A DNA stretch of 64,000 bases from Methylomicrobium sp. (GTDB lineage: Bacteria; Pseudomonadota; Gammaproteobacteria; Methylococcales; Methylomonadaceae), in NCBI GenBank assembly GCA_018333785.1, contig JAGXSU010000061.1, positions 37,361 through 101,360 on the forward strand, in the 5' to 3' direction. The stretch's first letter is position 1. The number at the start of each line of letters is the position of its first letter. The position numbers and the translations under genes are program-made. The notes under the pieces are model-generated. The model saw nothing but the letters and a program-made list of their open reading frames with translations. It was not told the origin of the DNA and did not search any database. This document shows positions 53,361 through 64,000 of the stretch, piece by piece.

Positions 53361-54683
53361 TTATCTTTTTAAATTTGCTTTTTTCATTAGCCCTTCATAT
53401 TGCTGAGACATCATATGAGTCTGCATCTGGGAAATGAAATCCATTACTACAACAACAATGATCAGCAAAGAAGTGCCACCAAAATAGAAAGGTACGTTCC
53501 AATAAACAATTAAAAACTCGGGCAATAAACAGACACCGGTAATATAGAAAGCACCGATCAAAGTCAACCGAGTCATTACTTTATCGATGTAAATGCTTGT
53601 TTGAATTCCCGGGCGTATACCTGGCAGGTAAGCGCCTGACTTTTTAAGATTATCAGCAGTTTCTTTAGAATTAAAAACCAATGCTGTATAAAAAAAACAA
53701 AAGAATATTATAGCCGTAGCATATAGCAAAACATAAACCGGTTGACCAGGCGATAACATGGTAGCTATATCTTTTAACCAGTTAAAACCATCAGCATTTC
53801 CAAACCAACCTGCGACTGTTGCAGGAAACAAGATTATACTCGATGCAAATATAGGAGGAATAACTCCCGCCATATTTAACTTAAGTGGCAGAAAACTACT
53901 CTGGCCGGCATACATCCTTCTTCCTTGTTGTCTTTTAGGATAATTGATAATTATCCTTCGCTGTCCTCGTTCCACGAAAACAACCAATGCAGTTACTGCT
54001 ATTGCCAAAAGAAATAAAAGAATAATGAAAGCTCCGTTCATTTCGCCTGTTCTTGCCAACTCCAAAGTACCACCGATAGCTGAGGGTAAACCGGATACAA
54101 TACCTGCGAAAATAATCATTGAAATTCCATTTCCTATTCCACGCTCAGTTACCTGCTCTCCCAACCACATCAAGAAGATTGTACCTGTTACCAAAGTAAT
54201 AGCAGTGATCATGGTGAAGCTGATACCCGGAGATATAACCACAGACAACCCGCCAGCAGTTTGATTCTGCAAAGCTAATGATATACCGATTGACTGAAAA
54301 GATGCTAAAACTACGGTTCCGTAACGGGTATATTGAGAAATTCTCTTACGCCCAGATTCCCCTTCTTTTTTCAACTGCTCCATTGCAGGTATGACAACAG
54401 TCATCAATTGCATAATAATTGAAGCAGAAATGTAAGGCATAATACCTAAAGCAAAAATACTTAAACGCATCAATGCGCCACCCGAAAACATGTTAAACAT
54501 GTCCAGAATGGATCCGCTTTGCTGTTCAAACATAAGGGCCAGTGCTTTTGGATCAATGCCTGGTACTGGAATGTGCGCACCTACTCTATAAACAAACAAA
54601 GCGCCCAGTACAAAAAGCAATCTAGATTTAAGCTCAGAGTTTGAACCTGTTTTATCCGCCATTTGAGCCCTTGATGTATTCAC
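53361..54683 (-). CDS. secY: Protein translocase subunit SecY
   Basis: 440 residues with ten membrane segments; E. coli SecY has 443. [25 protein letters not shown] opens the first helix, and [19 protein letters not shown] and PGIRPG are typical. It is the channel of the Sec translocon. The GTG at 54683 follows the rplO stop directly, with GAGGT upstream; the ATG at 54662 (AAGGG upstream) is an equally plausible start giving 433 residues. Confidence 0.97.
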   Translation of the reverse strand: MNTSRAQMADKTGSNSELKSRLLFVLGALFVYRVGAHIPVPGIDPKALALMFEQQSGSILDMFNMFSGGALMRLSIFALGIMPYISASIIMQLMTVVIPAMEQLKKEGESGRKRISQYTRYGTVVLASFQSIGISLALQNQTAGGLSVVISPGISFTMITAITLVTGTIFLMWLGEQVTERGIGNGISMIIFAGIVSGLPSAIGGTLELARTGEMNGAFIILLFLLAIAVTALVVFVERGQRRIIINYPKRQQGRRMYAGQSSFLPLKLNMAGVIPPIFASSIILFPATVAGWFGNADGFNWLKDIATMLSPGQPVYVLLYATAIIFFCFFYTALVFNSKETADNLKKSGAYLPGIRPGIQTSIYIDKVMTRLTLIGAFYITGVCLLPEFLIVYWNVPFYFGGTSLLIIVVVVMDFISQMQTHMMSQQYEGLMKKANLKR

Positions 54684-55118
54684 TTATACCTCAACTTTTC
54701 CGCCAACTGCAGTTATTAATTGCGCTGCACCTGCTGTCACCTTGATACCCACTACAGTTACGGCCTTTTCGATTTTGCCTGACAATATTATTTTTGCTGA
54801 TTTGGTAAATATTGGAACAATATTCTCATCAATCAAAGACTTAAGATCAATTGTTGTAGCAGTCATTGATTCAATTTCACTTAACCGAACTTCAGCTGTA
54901 AATTTCTTTGTGCGAGAATTAAAACCAACTTTAGGAAGACGTCTTTGCAAAGGCATTTGTCCACCTTCGAAACCGACCTTATGGAAGCCGCCACTTCTAG
55001 ACTTTTGCCCTTTATGACCTCTACCACTTGTCTTACCTAATGTTGATCCAATACCGCGACCAACTCGTTTTGCTTTTTTGCGGGAACCGCTACTCGCTTG
55101 AATGGTATTTAGAAACAT
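54684..55118 (-). CDS. rplO: 50S ribosomal protein L15
   Basis: 144 residues, as in E. coli. The N-terminal [24 protein letters not shown] is the glycine/arginine extension that threads into 23S rRNA. It touches secY with no gap. Confidence 0.98.
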   Translation of the reverse strand: MFLNTIQASSGSRKKAKRVGRGIGSTLGKTSGRGHKGQKSRSGGFHKVGFEGGQMPLQRRLPKVGFNSRTKKFTAEVRLSEIESMTATTIDLKSLIDENIVPIFTKSAKIILSGKIEKAVTVVGIKVTAGAAQLITAVGGKVEV

Positions 55119-55304
55119 TTATATTTCCTCAACTTTCAACATGTATGAGACCTTATTAATCATTCCACGTATTTCAGGAGTATTGATTACTTCAACTGAA
55201 TGATTAATTTTTCTCAAACCCAGACCTTTAAGACAAGCAAGATGATTAGCCAAACGGCCGTTCTTACTTTTAATTAATGTGACAAGTAATTTTTTATCAG
55301 CCAT
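55119..55304 (-). CDS. rpmD: 50S ribosomal protein L30
   Basis: 61 residues: [28 protein letters not shown] is the family pattern. Its start overlaps the rpsE stop by 8 bp (ATGGCTGA). Confidence 0.97.
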   Translation of the reverse strand: MADKKLLVTLIKSKNGRLANHLACLKGLGLRKINHSVEVINTPEIRGMINKVSYMLKVEEI

Positions 55305-55815
55305 TGTCTTGTCCTTTTATTTGCTCAACGGATAACCCGCGTTTTGCAGCAATATATTTAGGATCATGCATTTTAGTTAAACCGGATATAGTGGCCCTCA
55401 CAACATTAATAGGGTTGTTCGTTCCTATGCACTTTGCTAACACGTTGTGAATCCCAACCACCTCAAACACTGCTCGCATTGCACCACCAGCAATAATACC
55501 GGTACCTTCTGAAGCTGGTTGCATGTAAACTTTTGCAGCACCAACAGTAGAAGTAATTGGATATTGAAGAGTATCGCCTTTTAACGATACCTTTCTCATG
55601 TTTTTTCTAGCTTGCTCTAGCGATTTCTGTATTGCAATCGGAACTTCACGTGCTTTGCTGACGCCGTAGCCAATGCGGCCATCACCATCACCGACCACTG
55701 TCAATGCTGCGAAACCAAATACTCTTCCGCCTTTAACAACTTTTGCTACTCGCCTTACGGATACTAATTTTTCTTGTAAACCGTCTGTACTACCTTGAGA
55801 TGGTGCTGTTGCCAT
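55297..55815 (-). CDS. rpsE: 30S ribosomal protein S5
   Basis: 172 residues (E. coli 167). The double-stranded RNA-binding fold appears as [35 protein letters not shown]. It affects decoding accuracy with S4. Confidence 0.98.
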   Translation of the reverse strand: MATAPSQGSTDGLQEKLVSVRRVAKVVKGGRVFGFAALTVVGDGDGRIGYGVSKAREVPIAIQKSLEQARKNMRKVSLKGDTLQYPITSTVGAAKVYMQPASEGTGIIAGGAMRAVFEVVGIHNVLAKCIGTNNPINVVRATISGLTKMHDPKYIAAKRGLSVEQIKGQDNG

Positions 55816-55824
55816 TTTAATCCC

Positions 55825-56178
55825 CTAGAACTGTAAACCAGCTGCACGCGCAGCATCTGCCAATGCTTTAACTCGTCCATGATACTTAAAACCAGAACGA
55901 TCAAATGCTACTACAGTAATGCCGGCTTCAATTGCTTTTAAAGCAATTTGTTTTCCAACTTCTGCTGCTGCCTCTATATTACCTGTACTTTTTACAGTCG
56001 ATTTAATTGTATTCTGAGTGGTCGATGCGCTAGCAATCGTAGATTTACCATCCTTACTCAGTACTTGAGCATATATATGCTGCGAGGACTTATGAATGGT
56101 TAGCCGGTTTGCGCCTGTGCTCTTGATTTTGCAACGCAATTTTAATGCTCGTTTTAAGCGAGTTGCTTTCTTATCCAT
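55825..56178 (-). CDS. rplR: 50S ribosomal protein L18
   Basis: 117 residues, the E. coli length. It ends FDRSGFKYHGRVKALADAARAAGLQF, a highly conserved tail. It binds 5S rRNA. Confidence 0.98.
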   Translation of the reverse strand: MDKKATRLKRALKLRCKIKSTGANRLTIHKSSQHIYAQVLSKDGKSTIASASTTQNTIKSTVKSTGNIEAAAEVGKQIALKAIEAGITVVAFDRSGFKYHGRVKALADAARAAGLQF

Positions 56179-56187
56179 TACTATACC

Positions 56188-56721
56188 TTACTTCTTTTTA
56201 GCTTCTTTACGCGCTACTTTTTCGTCTGAATATCTCACGCCTTTACCTTTATAGGGTTCAGGTGGACGATATGACCTAATTTCTGCAGCAACCTGACCTA
56301 CTCTCTGTTTATCATTCCCTTTAATTAGGATTTCGGTTTGAGAAGGCGTTTCTATTGTAATTCCAGCGGGGACAACATAATCGACTGGGTGTGAAAAACC
56401 GAGAGAAAGACCTAATGTTTCACCCTTTGCCTGAGCCCTATAACCCACACCAACAAGTGTCAGTCTTTTTTCAAAGCCAGCTGAAACACCAGTAACCATA
56501 TTGTTTACTATTGCCCGAGTTGTTCCTGCTTGAGCCTGAGCAATTTTATTTTCTTTATTCCATTCGATTTGGACCAAATTATCAGTGACTTGTAAACTTA
56601 CAGCTTTATGAAGCTCAAGGGTTAATTCGCCTTTAGCTCCTTTTACTGTAAGAGACTGACCATCTAACTTGATATCAACGCCACTGGGCAATTGAATGGG
56701 TGCTTTTGCTATTCTTGACAT
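56188..56721 (-). CDS. rplF: 50S ribosomal protein L6
   Basis: 177 residues from the ATG at 56721 ([16 protein letters not shown]), the E. coli length; a start at 56766 would overlap rpsH and add a non-family lead. It ends [21 protein letters not shown]. It sits near the factor-binding site. Confidence 0.98.
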   Translation of the reverse strand: MSRIAKAPIQLPSGVDIKLDGQSLTVKGAKGELTLELHKAVSLQVTDNLVQIEWNKENKIAQAQAGTTRAIVNNMVTGVSAGFEKRLTLVGVGYRAQAKGETLGLSLGFSHPVDYVVPAGITIETPSQTEILIKGNDKQRVGQVAAEIRSYRPPEPYKGKGVRYSDEKVARKEAKKK

Positions 56722-56734
56722 TGTGATCCCCGAT

Positions 56735-57130
56735 TTAGCATACAGTGCATACAACTTCGCCGCCATGACCTATCGCTCTAGCAGCTCTATCTGTCATGAC
56801 ACCTTTAGAAGTAGAAACAATCGCGATCCCCAAACCACCAAGAACTTTAGGTAATTCATCTTTTGATTTATAAATTCTCAGACCTGGTTTGCTTATTCTT
56901 TTTACCTGCTCAATGACAGGCACACCATTATGGTATTTAAGAACAACAGTCATTTCTGTATGACTACCTTTTGTTTCAGTGCTATATTCTGTGATGTAGC
57001 CCTCTTCTTTAAGAACTTTTGCTATGGCAATTTTTAACTTGGAAGAAGGTAGTTTTACGTATTCTTTTTTAGCAGACTGACCATTTCTTATTCTGGTCAA
57101 CATGTCTGCTATTGGGTCTGTCATACTCAT
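56735..57130 (-). CDS. rpsH: 30S ribosomal protein S8
   Basis: 131 residues: [18 protein letters not shown] at the start and [21 protein letters not shown] at the end (in pieces) are typical. In E. coli S8 represses the spc operon by binding its mRNA. Confidence 0.98.
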   Translation of the reverse strand: MSMTDPIADMLTRIRNGQSAKKEYVKLPSSKLKIAIAKVLKEEGYITEYSTETKGSHTEMTVVLKYHNGVPVIEQVKRISKPGLRIYKSKDELPKVLGGLGIAIVSTSKGVMTDRAARAIGHGGEVVCTVC

Positions 57131-57162
57131 ATCTTTAACTCCGAATTCATTCCAAAAGATTT

Positions 57163-57468
57163 TTACCAGCTTGCCTTTGATAAGCCCGGGACATCACCAC
57201 GCATGGTTGCTTCACGTAACTTATTTCTGGATAAGCCAAACTTTCTGTAAAAACCATGCGGTCTACCAGTGATGTTACAACGATTACGCTGTCTCGATGC
57301 ACTGGAATCTCTTGGTAATTTTTGCAGCTGAATATGAGCTAACTCTTTTTGTTCATCAGTTGTTTTTGGATCTCTGATGATCTCTCTTAATAACTCTCTT
57401 TTTTGGGAATATTTCTTTACAAGCTTAGTACGCTTGTTTTCCCTAGCAATCATTGATTTTTTAGCCAT
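57163..57468 (-). CDS. rpsN: 30S ribosomal protein S14
   Basis: 101 residues, the long zinc-free form as in E. coli. It ends [27 protein letters not shown], with no CxxC pair. Confidence 0.98.
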   Translation of the reverse strand: MAKKSMIARENKRTKLVKKYSQKRELLREIIRDPKTTDEQKELAHIQLQKLPRDSSASRQRNRCNITGRPHGFYRKFGLSRNKLREATMRGDVPGLSKASW

Positions 57469-57480
57469 TTCAGGGTGCCC

Positions 57481-58020
57481 TTAATTCTTAAATGGAAAGT
57501 TAAATAACTTTAACAAGGCCAAACCTTCTTCGTTTGTCTTTGCTGTTGTAGTTATAGTTATATCTAACCCACGTAAAGCGTCAATCTTGTCATAATCAAT
57601 TTCAGGGAAAATGATTTGTTCCTTGACACCCATGGAATAGTTACCTCTTCCATCAAAACTTTTTGAGCTCATGCCTCTAAAATCTCTAATTCTTGGTATA
57701 GAGATACTGATTAATCTGTCCAAAAACTCATACATTCTTGCGCTACGCAATGTAACCTTACAACCAATTGGCATGTCGTCACGGATTTTAAAGCCGGCAA
57801 TTGATTTTCTAGCTAAAGTTATTATAGGTTTTTGGCCTGATATTTTTTGCATATCACCAACGGCTGATTGTAATATTTTCTTATCAGCAACAGCTTCGCC
57901 CACACCCATATTCAAAGTAATTTTTGTTATACGGGGGACTTCCATAACAGACTTATAGTTGTATTGCTCCATGAGTGCAGGCAATACTTTTTCTTTATAA
58001 ATAGTTTCTAGTCTAGCCAT
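57481..58020 (-). CDS. rplE: 50S ribosomal protein L5
   Basis: 179 residues, the E. coli length. [22 protein letters not shown] and [22 protein letters not shown] are conserved. It binds 5S rRNA with L18. Confidence 0.98.
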   Translation of the reverse strand: MARLETIYKEKVLPALMEQYNYKSVMEVPRITKITLNMGVGEAVADKKILQSAVGDMQKISGQKPIITLARKSIAGFKIRDDMPIGCKVTLRSARMYEFLDRLISISIPRIRDFRGMSSKSFDGRGNYSMGVKEQIIFPEIDYDKIDALRGLDITITTTAKTNEEGLALLKLFNFPFKN

Positions 58021-58031
58021 TTTAATGCTCC

Positions 58032-58349
58032 TTATGCGTCAACAACTTCTTTTGTTGATTTAAAAAACCTGACTTTTTTTCCATCTTCTAGAAACTTTAA
58101 GCCGATACGATCTGCTTTTTGTGTTGCAGGGTTATACAAACCTATATTGGAAATATGAATTGGCATATCTTTTTCAACAATACCACCGGAAATCCCTGCA
58201 CTAGGGTTACCTTTTTGGTGTTTTTTAACTTGATTTACGCCTTCTACCAAAACCTTTTCATTTGAAAGCACTTTAATGACTTTTCCGCGCTTTCCCTTAT
58301 CTTTTCCGGTACGAACTAAAACTTCATCACCTTGTTTTATCTTTTGCAT
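58032..58349 (-). CDS. rplX: 50S ribosomal protein L24
   Basis: 105 residues with the KOW motif near the N-terminus ([21 protein letters not shown]). It is an early assembly protein at the exit-tunnel side. Confidence 0.98.
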   Translation of the reverse strand: MQKIKQGDEVLVRTGKDKGKRGKVIKVLSNEKVLVEGVNQVKKHQKGNPSAGISGGIVEKDMPIHISNIGLYNPATQKADRIGLKFLEDGKKVRFFKSTKEVVDA

Positions 58350-58361
58350 TTTGACCCTCTC

Positions 58362-58730
58362 TTATAAAACTTCAGGAGCTAGTGAAATAATTTTCATAAA
58401 TTTTTCACCCCTTAGTTCACGAGTTACTGGGCCAAAAATACGGGTACCCAATGGTTGTAATTGGTTATTAAGTATGACAGCAGCGTTACCATCAAAACGA
58501 ATAACAGATCCATCTGCTCTTCTAACACCTTTCCGGGTGCGAACTACCAAAGCATTATAAACTTCTCCTTTTTTTACTCTTCCTCTCGGAATTGCATCCT
58601 TGACACTGACTTTTATAATGTCTCCAATGTTTGCGTAGCGTCTGTGTGAACCGCCTAGCACTTTGATACACATGACCTTTTTTGCGCCGCTATTATCGGC
58701 AACGTCAAGGTTAGTTTGCATCTGAATCAT
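58362..58730 (-). CDS. rplN: 50S ribosomal protein L14
   Basis: 122 residues: [18 protein letters not shown] at the start and [25 protein letters not shown] at the end are standard. It lies at the subunit interface and starts the spc operon block. Confidence 0.98.
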   Translation of the reverse strand: MIQMQTNLDVADNSGAKKVMCIKVLGGSHRRYANIGDIIKVSVKDAIPRGRVKKGEVYNALVVRTRKGVRRADGSVIRFDGNAAVILNNQLQPLGTRIFGPVTRELRGEKFMKIISLAPEVL

Positions 58731-58767
58731 GATTAATTCCCAATTATTTCAGTTATTTCAATTTTAT

Positions 58768-59031
58768 TTATTTGTTTGCACTTTCTAGGATATCAACAAG
58801 CATAAACGTCTTTCTTTTTGATATCGGTCTTGATGGAGTAATCGAGACAATATCGCCTTCCTGACACCTATTAGATTCATCATGCGCTAACAACTTAGTT
58901 GATCGCTTAATATATTTTCCATATACAGGATGCTTTACTATCCGCTCAACTAGTACAGTAATTGTCTTATCCATTTTATTACTGACTACTTTTCCACTGA
59001 GCGTGCGTACCTTGGTATTTTGCTCTGTCAT
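58768..59031 (-). CDS. rpsQ: 30S ribosomal protein S17
   Basis: 87 residues with an OB fold: [21 protein letters not shown] and [19 protein letters not shown]. Its start overlaps the rpmC stop by 4 bp. Confidence 0.98.
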   Translation of the reverse strand: MTEQNTKVRTLSGKVVSNKMDKTITVLVERIVKHPVYGKYIKRSTKLLAHDESNRCQEGDIVSITPSRPISKRKTFMLVDILESANK

Positions 59032-59225
59032 ACTGCTGCACTCGCGCTTTCGTTGATAATTGTTTGAACACGAGCAATTTCGCGTCTTACTCTTTTTATT
59101 TCATTAGGTTTGGCTAACTGACCGGTCCCTTTTTGCATTCTTAAATTGAACTGTTCTTTAGAAAGTTCTACTAAAACAGCAATCAAATCGTCTTTTGTTT
59201 TTTGACGCAATTCACTAGCTTTCAT
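59028..59225 (-). CDS. rpmC: 50S ribosomal protein L29
   Basis: 65 residues, a two-helix protein: [21 protein letters not shown] and [17 protein letters not shown]. It is coupled on both sides: 1-bp overlap with rplP, 4-bp overlap with rpsQ. Confidence 0.98.
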   Translation of the reverse strand: MKASELRQKTKDDLIAVLVELSKEQFNLRMQKGTGQLAKPNEIKRVRREIARVQTIINESASAAV

Positions 59226-59638
59226 TACATTATCGTCCGAGCGGTAAAAGTTGTAGTTATAGGCAATTTAGCAGAGGCAAGTGCAAACGCTTCTCTGGCT
59301 AATTCTTCAGGAACGCCTTGAATTTCATACAGCATCGTGCCTGGTCTAATTTGCGCAACCCAATATTCTACACTACCTTTTCCTTTACCCATACGAACTT
59401 CTAATGGTTTTTTTGTAATAGGCTTGTCAGGAAAGATTCTTATCCATATTTTACCACCACGTTTTACGTGGCGAGTTATTGCTCTTCTTGCGGCTTCAAT
59501 TTGACGGGCTGTTAATCGACCCCTTGATGTAGCTTTTAATCCGAATTCGCCAAAGCTAACAGATGAACCGCGAACGGCTATACCATTATTCCGGCCTTTA
59601 TGTTGCTTACGAAATTTTGTTCTTTTAGGCTGAAGCAT
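59225..59638 (-). CDS. rplP: 50S ribosomal protein L16
   Basis: 137 residues (E. coli 136). [20 protein letters not shown] at the N-terminus and [19 protein letters not shown] are conserved. It helps position tRNA in the A site. Confidence 0.98.
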   Translation of the reverse strand: MLQPKRTKFRKQHKGRNNGIAVRGSSVSFGEFGLKATSRGRLTARQIEAARRAITRHVKRGGKIWIRIFPDKPITKKPLEVRMGKGKGSVEYWVAQIRPGTMLYEIQGVPEELAREAFALASAKLPITTTFTARTIM

Positions 59639-59654
59639 GACTAATTCCCTTCAC

Positions 59655-60326
59655 CTATTTCTTAGGTTCTTGATTAATGGTTGCCTTATGGCTCTCGATA
59701 TCAAATACTTCTCCTTTGAATATCCAGACTTTTATGCCGATTATTCCATAGGTAGTATTGGCTTCTGCCGTGCCATAATCTATATCTGCTCGAAGTGTAT
59801 GCAATGGTACCCGACCTTCTCTATACCATTCGCTACGTGCAATTTCAGCACCGTTCAAACGACCAGCTACGTTTATTTTTATACCTTCAGCACCCAGGCG
59901 CATGGTATTAGTAACTGCTCTTTTCATTGCCCGTCTGTACATAATCCTTTTTTCGAGTTGCTGAGCTATACTTTCGGCAACCAGTTGAGCATCCAACTCG
60001 GGCTTTCTAATTTCTTCAACATTAAGCTGTACAGGGACACCGATCATTGCAGATATTTCTTGTCTCAATTTATCAATATCCTCGCCTTTCTTGCCTATTA
60101 CTATCCCCGGACGTGCGGTATGGACCGTAATGTGAGCATTGCTTGCCGGCCTATTAATTTGGATTCTACTAATAGAGGCATGTGCCAGTTTTTTTCTTAA
60201 GAATTCTCTTACCGTCAAATCTTGATGCAGAAATAAAGGGTAATCATGACTGTTCGCGTACCATCTGGAATTCCAATCTTTTACGATTCCTAAACGGATA
60301 CCTGTTGGATGTACCTTTTGTCCCAT
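59655..60326 (-). CDS. rpsC: 30S ribosomal protein S3
   Basis: 223 residues from the ATG at 60326 ([18 protein letters not shown]); the frame's earlier start at 60371 would overlap rplV. The KH domain has [20 protein letters not shown]. It is part of the mRNA entry channel. Confidence 0.98.
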   Translation of the reverse strand: MGQKVHPTGIRLGIVKDWNSRWYANSHDYPLFLHQDLTVREFLRKKLAHASISRIQINRPASNAHITVHTARPGIVIGKKGEDIDKLRQEISAMIGVPVQLNVEEIRKPELDAQLVAESIAQQLEKRIMYRRAMKRAVTNTMRLGAEGIKINVAGRLNGAEIARSEWYREGRVPLHTLRADIDYGTAEANTTYGIIGIKVWIFKGEVFDIESHKATINQEPKK

Positions 60327-60334
60327 TTTCGCCT

Positions 60335-60670
60335 CTATTGGTGTTCTGCAACTTTGATTGTTATATGACAAGTTCTTTTCAAAATATGATTAGCTCTTCC
60401 TTTAGCTCTGGCTTTAAACCGTTTCATGGTTCGCCCTTCATTTACAAAAACTGTTGTCACACGTAGTTCATCTATATCCGCACTATCATTGTGTTCAGCA
60501 TTTGCGATTGCAGACTCTAGAATTTTTTTAATTATCGCGGCTGCTTTCTTCGTACTAAAAGTCAATGTTGATAATGCCTTTTCTACAGGTAAACCACGTA
60601 TCTGATCACCGACTAACCTGGCTTTTTGGGCAGATAATGGCGCATTTTTTAATTTCGCTGAAATTTCCAT
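60335..60670 (-). CDS. rplV: 50S ribosomal protein L22
   Basis: 111 residues: [23 protein letters not shown] and [23 protein letters not shown] are conserved. Its hairpin lines the exit tunnel, the macrolide-resistance region. Confidence 0.98.
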   Translation of the reverse strand: MEISAKLKNAPLSAQKARLVGDQIRGLPVEKALSTLTFSTKKAAAIIKKILESAIANAEHNDSADIDELRVTTVFVNEGRTMKRFKARAKGRANHILKRTCHITIKVAEHQ

Positions 60671-60679
60671 AATTCGCCT

Positions 60680-60952
60680 CTACCTTGATTTCTTATCGGC
60701 AACATGGCCTTTGTAAGTTCTTGTTGGAGCGAACTCCCCCAACTTATGACCTATCATGTTCTCAGATATCAAGACAGGTACGTGCTGACGCCCGTTATGA
60801 ATAGCTATTGTCAAGCCAAGCATTTCAGGGACGATCATTGATCTTCTAGACCAAGTTTTAATCGGTTTCCTATTATTTGTCTTTACGGCATCTTCTACTT
60901 TATTATGAAGATGATGATCTATAAAAGGACCTTTTTTAATTGAACGTGGCAC
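60680..60952 (-). CDS. rpsS: 30S ribosomal protein S19
   Basis: 90 residues: [19 protein letters not shown] and [23 protein letters not shown]. It forms a head complex with S13. Confidence 0.98.
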   Translation of the reverse strand: MPRSIKKGPFIDHHLHNKVEDAVKTNNRKPIKTWSRRSMIVPEMLGLTIAIHNGRQHVPVLISENMIGHKLGEFAPTRTYKGHVADKKSR

Positions 60953-60964
60953 GCTAATTCCTCT

Positions 60965-61792
60965 CTATTTCTGCTTACGGCGTCTGACAATCATATTGTC
61001 TGTACGTTTGTTTTTTCTTGTTTTGTAACCCTTGGTCGGAGTTCCCCATGGTGAAACAGGGTGCCTACCGCCAGATGTTCTTCCTTCACCACCACCGTGC
61101 GGGTGATCTACAGGGTTCATTGCAACACCACGAACAGTCGGCCTTACACCTCTCCAGCGCTTAGCACCGGCTTTACCAAGCGAAGTCAGATTATGTTCCG
61201 AATTTGAAACTTCCCCGACTACAGCTCTGCAATCAGCCATTATTTTTCGCATTTCTCCGGATCTTAATCTCACCGTTACATGCGCACCATCTCTCGCGAC
61301 CAATTGTGCAGATGCACCAGCGCTTCTGGCTATCTGAGCACCTTTTCCTGGTTTCAGCTCCAAACAATGAATGGTTGTACCTAAAGGCATGTTACGCAAT
61401 GGCATACAATTACCTGGCTTCACTGCTGTTGTTTCAGCTGAAAGCACTTCTTGCCCAACGACCATCCCCTTAGGCGCGATAATATATCTTCTCTCTCCAT
61501 CCTTAAACAGGATTAAAGCTATATTGGCCGTTCTATTGGGATCGTATTCAAGACGCTCAACAACACCAGGTATATCAGATTTATTTCTTTTGAAATCAAT
61601 AATTCGGTAGTGGTGTTTATGACCTCCACCGACATGACGTGTTGTTATACGCCCCTGATTATTACGTCCACCGTTCTTGCTGTTTTTATCAAGCAATGGA
61701 GCGAATGGCTTACCTTTATGTAATTCATCGTTCTTGACACGTACTACAAACCTAGATCCAGCTGATGTAGGTTTTGATTTTACAATAGCCAT
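60965..61792 (-). CDS. rplB: 50S ribosomal protein L2
   Basis: 275 residues (E. coli 273). The C-terminal [19 protein letters not shown] contains the conserved histidine linked to peptidyl-transferase assembly. It is one of the largest primary rRNA binders. Confidence 0.98.
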   Translation of the reverse strand: MAIVKSKPTSAGSRFVVRVKNDELHKGKPFAPLLDKNSKNGGRNNQGRITTRHVGGGHKHHYRIIDFKRNKSDIPGVVERLEYDPNRTANIALILFKDGERRYIIAPKGMVVGQEVLSAETTAVKPGNCMPLRNMPLGTTIHCLELKPGKGAQIARSAGASAQLVARDGAHVTVRLRSGEMRKIMADCRAVVGEVSNSEHNLTSLGKAGAKRWRGVRPTVRGVAMNPVDHPHGGGEGRTSGGRHPVSPWGTPTKGYKTRKNKRTDNMIVRRRKQK

Positions 61793-61834
61793 GTTTTCTA
61801 CCGTTTCCTATTGATCTTTAATTCTTAAACTTTA

Positions 61835-62134
61835 TTAAGCAGCAGAGAAATCGATGTCATGACCTTCTTTAAGCTTTACATAAGCTTTTTTCCAGTCTGA
61901 GCGTTTTCCTAATATCTGTCCAAATCTTTTACTTTTACCTTTAACATTCAAAACTCTGACAGAATCAACCTGAACCTGGAACATCAGTTCTACAGCTTTC
62001 TTGATTTGTGTCTTTGTAGCATTCTTTTGAACTTTAAACGCAAACTGTTTATTTGATTCAGCTGCTACCGTACTTTTCTCGGAAATAATCGGTGCTTGCA
62101 GCACGCTTGCTAGAGTGTAATTCAACATACTCAT
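61835..62134 (-). CDS. rplW: 50S ribosomal protein L23
   Basis: 99 residues: [24 protein letters not shown] and [19 protein letters not shown]. It docks trigger factor and SRP at the tunnel exit. The start at 62134 overlaps the rplD stop by 4 bp; an ATG at 62128 is an alternative. Confidence 0.97.
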   Translation of the reverse strand: MSMLNYTLASVLQAPIISEKSTVAAESNKQFAFKVQKNATKTQIKKAVELMFQVQVDSVRVLNVKGKSKRFGQILGKRSDWKKAYVKLKEGHDIDFSAA

Positions 62135-62751
62135 GCTAATCTCTCTTCTAATTGTTGTAAGGCTTTAGAAGTGATAATCACTTTATCTGCAGCAATCAAA
62201 GAAACAGGATTTATATTCTCAGATGAAATCACATCAACGTTGGGAATATTTCTTGCTGACAAAGCCAAATTGAAATCAATCTCATCGGTAACGATCAAAA
62301 TTTTTCTGCAATCCAAATCTTTAAGTTTTGCGACTAATTCTTTGGTTTTTGGTGTTGTAGGCAAAATATCATTACTTACAACCAACCGATTTTGTCTTAT
62401 CAATTCAGACAAAATACTTCTGACGCCGACCCGAAACATTTTTCTATTAAGCTTCTGATCAAAAGAACGAGGTTTTGCAGCAAACGTAACGCCACCCGTT
62501 CTCCATATAGGACTTCTGGTTGTCCCAGATCTTGCTCTGCCCGTTCCCTTTTGACGCCATGGTTTAGCTCCGCCTCCACTTACTTCAGCTCTAGTTTTTT
62601 GAGCTTTGGTGCCTTGTCTAGCGCCTGCCATGTATTTTGTAATTAACTGATGAACTAATGTTTCGTTGTATTCCTGACCGAAAATAGCCTCAGTTACTTC
62701 GACTGAACCCGCCGAATCCTGATTATTTAATGCTGGTATATTTAAAGCCAT
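62131..62751 (-). CDS. rplD: 50S ribosomal protein L4
   Basis: 206 residues (E. coli 201). The tunnel loop has [21 protein letters not shown] and [19 protein letters not shown]. In E. coli L4 represses the S10 operon. It begins 3 bp after rplC. Confidence 0.98.
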   Translation of the reverse strand: MALNIPALNNQDSAGSVEVTEAIFGQEYNETLVHQLITKYMAGARQGTKAQKTRAEVSGGGAKPWRQKGTGRARSGTTRSPIWRTGGVTFAAKPRSFDQKLNRKMFRVGVRSILSELIRQNRLVVSNDILPTTPKTKELVAKLKDLDCRKILIVTDEIDFNLALSARNIPNVDVISSENINPVSLIAADKVIITSKALQQLEERLA

Positions 62752-62754
62752 GTC

Positions 62755-63405
62755 TTAAACCTTATTACGCTTTTTGACAGCGGGAGTAATTATTACATCC
62801 CCACCTTTTGCGCCTGGAACCGCACCCTTGACCAAGATAAGATTTCTTTCTTTGTCAATTTTATGAATCTTCAGATTATCAACGGTCCGCGTGACTGCTC
62901 CCATTTGACCAGCCATTTTTTTCCCTTTAAATACTCGCCCGGGAGTTTGGTTTTGGCCAATAGATCCTAATACTCTGTGCGATAAGGAGTTACCGTGAGT
63001 TGCATCCTGCATGCTGAAGTTGTAACGCTTTACACCTCCGGCAAACCCTTTACCAATACTGGTTCCTTGAACATTGATAAACTGTCCTTCAGAAAAAATA
63101 TCAACGGGTAATTCAGCACCAACCGAGAAATCTTCGCCTTCTCCGTCATCAAGCCTGAATTCCCAGAGCCCTCTGCCTGCTACCATATTTGCAGCTGCAT
63201 AATGACCGGACAGGGGTTTTGATACCCTAGATGATTTCTTTTCACCAGCAGTTACCTGTATTGCACGGTACCCGTCTTTTTCTACATTTTTTATTTGGGC
63301 AATGCGGTTAGAATCTATTTGAAGAACAGTTACCGGAACAGAAGTACCGTCTTCACAAAATATTCTGGTCATACCACATTTACGACCAACAAGACCTATT
63401 GACAT
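62755..63405 (-). CDS. rplC: 50S ribosomal protein L3
   Basis: 216 residues (E. coli 209). [17 protein letters not shown] at the N-terminus and [20 protein letters not shown], including the Gln methylated in E. coli, are conserved. Confidence 0.98.
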   Translation of the reverse strand: MSIGLVGRKCGMTRIFCEDGTSVPVTVLQIDSNRIAQIKNVEKDGYRAIQVTAGEKKSSRVSKPLSGHYAAANMVAGRGLWEFRLDDGEGEDFSVGAELPVDIFSEGQFINVQGTSIGKGFAGGVKRYNFSMQDATHGNSLSHRVLGSIGQNQTPGRVFKGKKMAGQMGAVTRTVDNLKIHKIDKERNLILVKGAVPGAKGGDVIITPAVKKRNKV

Positions 63406-63424
63406 TTGCCAATTCCTCTACTTT

Positions 63425-63736
63425 CTAATTCAATTTAATCTGAACGTCTACACCGGCTGCTAAATCCAGCTTCATCAGAGCGTCAACGGTTTTTTCTGTA
63501 GGTTCAACTATGTCTAATAACCGTTTGTAGGTTCTTAATTCATACTGATCCCGGGCATCTTTATTGACATGGGGAGATATCAAAATTGTAAAACGTTCTT
63601 TTTTAGTAGGCAGTGGAATGGGACCCTTAACTTGAGCCCCAGTTCTTTTTGCTGTTTCTACTATCTCACCAGCAGATTGATCAATTAATTTATGATCGAA
63701 TGCCTTTAGTCGGATTCTGATTGTTTGGCTCGACAT
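63425..63736 (-). CDS. rpsJ: 30S ribosomal protein S10
   Basis: 103 residues, the E. coli length. [21 protein letters not shown] and [22 protein letters not shown] are conserved. S10 (NusE) also takes part in antitermination. It opens the S10 cluster and is 5 bp after tuf. Confidence 0.98.
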   Translation of the reverse strand: MSSQTIRIRLKAFDHKLIDQSAGEIVETAKRTGAQVKGPIPLPTKKERFTILISPHVNKDARDQYELRTYKRLLDIVEPTEKTVDALMKLDLAAGVDVQIKLN

Positions 63737-63741
63737 TCTAT

Positions 63742-64000
63742 TTACTCAATGATTGAAGCAACGACACCCGCACCCACTGTGCGTCCACCTTCACGAATTG
63801 CGAAACGCAATCCATCTTCCATAGCGATCGGTGCTATTAGTTTGATTTCTACGGTGATATTGTCGCCGGGCATGACCATTTCTACACCTTCTGGTAATTG
63901 CACTGCGCCTGTTACGTCGGTGGTTCTGAAATAGAACTGCGGACGGTAACCGTTAAAGAATGGCGTATGACGTCCACCTTCATCTTTCGATAATACGTAG
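63742..64000 (-). CDS. tuf: Elongation factor Tu, C-terminal fragment
   Basis: The last 86 residues of EF-Tu; the rest is beyond the right edge. The peptide contains [29 protein letters not shown] and ends [17 protein letters not shown], the standard domain III tail. Its place before rpsJ shows that the str and S10 clusters are contiguous. This is the EF-Tu copy of the str operon. Confidence 0.98.
   Translation of the reverse strand, partial: YVLSKDEGGRHTPFFNGYRPQFYFRTTDVTGAVQLPEGVEMVMPGDNITVEIKLIAPIAMEDGLRFAIREGGRTVGAGVVASIIE

Overview
The window looks like chromosome of a gammaproteobacterium, most likely an aerobic methanotroph of the order Methylococcales. The main pointer is an adjacent haoA-haoB pair (octaheme hydroxylamine oxidoreductase plus its partner), which methanotrophs use to dispose of hydroxylamine formed when methane monooxygenase co-oxidises ammonia. 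The rest fits a gammaproteobacterium: an Aas/LplT lysophospholipid module, a class I IlvC with IlvB/IlvH, E. coli-sized MoaC, Fe superoxide dismutase, and a complete S10-spc-alpha ribosomal cluster in the usual order. No methane monooxygenase or 16S gene is present, so the taxonomic call is an inference.

Layout. 1-5836: end of a fructosamine-kinase-like gene, an orphan TRAP solute-binding protein, a REP-like repeat pair, then aas-lplT with a strong palindromic operator over its promoter and a convergent TetR regulator. 6087-13529: a type I restriction-modification operon (hsdR, hsdS, a YhcG-type nuclease, hsdM) with 4-bp overlaps. Its hsdS carries an in-frame DUF559 nuclease domain bounded by 42-43 bp inverted repeats. 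13644-20322: a probable gene remnant, a hot-dog protein, a BLUF photoreceptor, haoAB, two unknown genes and a glutathione transferase. 20391-20587: a MITE-like repeat with a clear target duplication and a REP-like hairpin. 20882-26592: a five-gene operon for an accessory Hsp70 (TPR protein, degenerate J protein, GrpE-like, Hsp70, zinc-ribbon protein). 27076-32697: an ABC/HlyD/TolC-type tripartite exporter whose ATPase has lost most catalytic motifs, plus a cysteine-rich membrane protein.

32774-39878: glutamine synthetase III with a candidate sigma-54 promoter, a DUF389 membrane protein, a monooxygenase/iron-ADH pair, a second MITE-like copy, an EAL protein and an unknown membrane protein. 40219-50242: ilvBHC, a PEP-mutase-family enzyme, DUF2797, moaED and moaC, a TupB-like permease without partners, sodB, a CYTH protein, a TPR protein and a 7Fe ferredoxin. 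50317-64000: rplQ-rpoA-rpsDKM-rpmJ-secY through rpsJ to the end of tuf, all on the minus strand and tightly packed.

Working together: aas and lplT recycle lysophospholipids; haoA and haoB handle hydroxylamine; hsdRSM with YhcG is a defence island; the Hsp70 set looks like a self-contained chaperone machine with its own co-chaperones; moaCDE make molybdopterin. No CRISPR array, tRNA, rRNA or full-length insertion sequence was recognised. Several small palindromic elements (REP-like, MITE-like, coding palindromes) are the main accessory structures.
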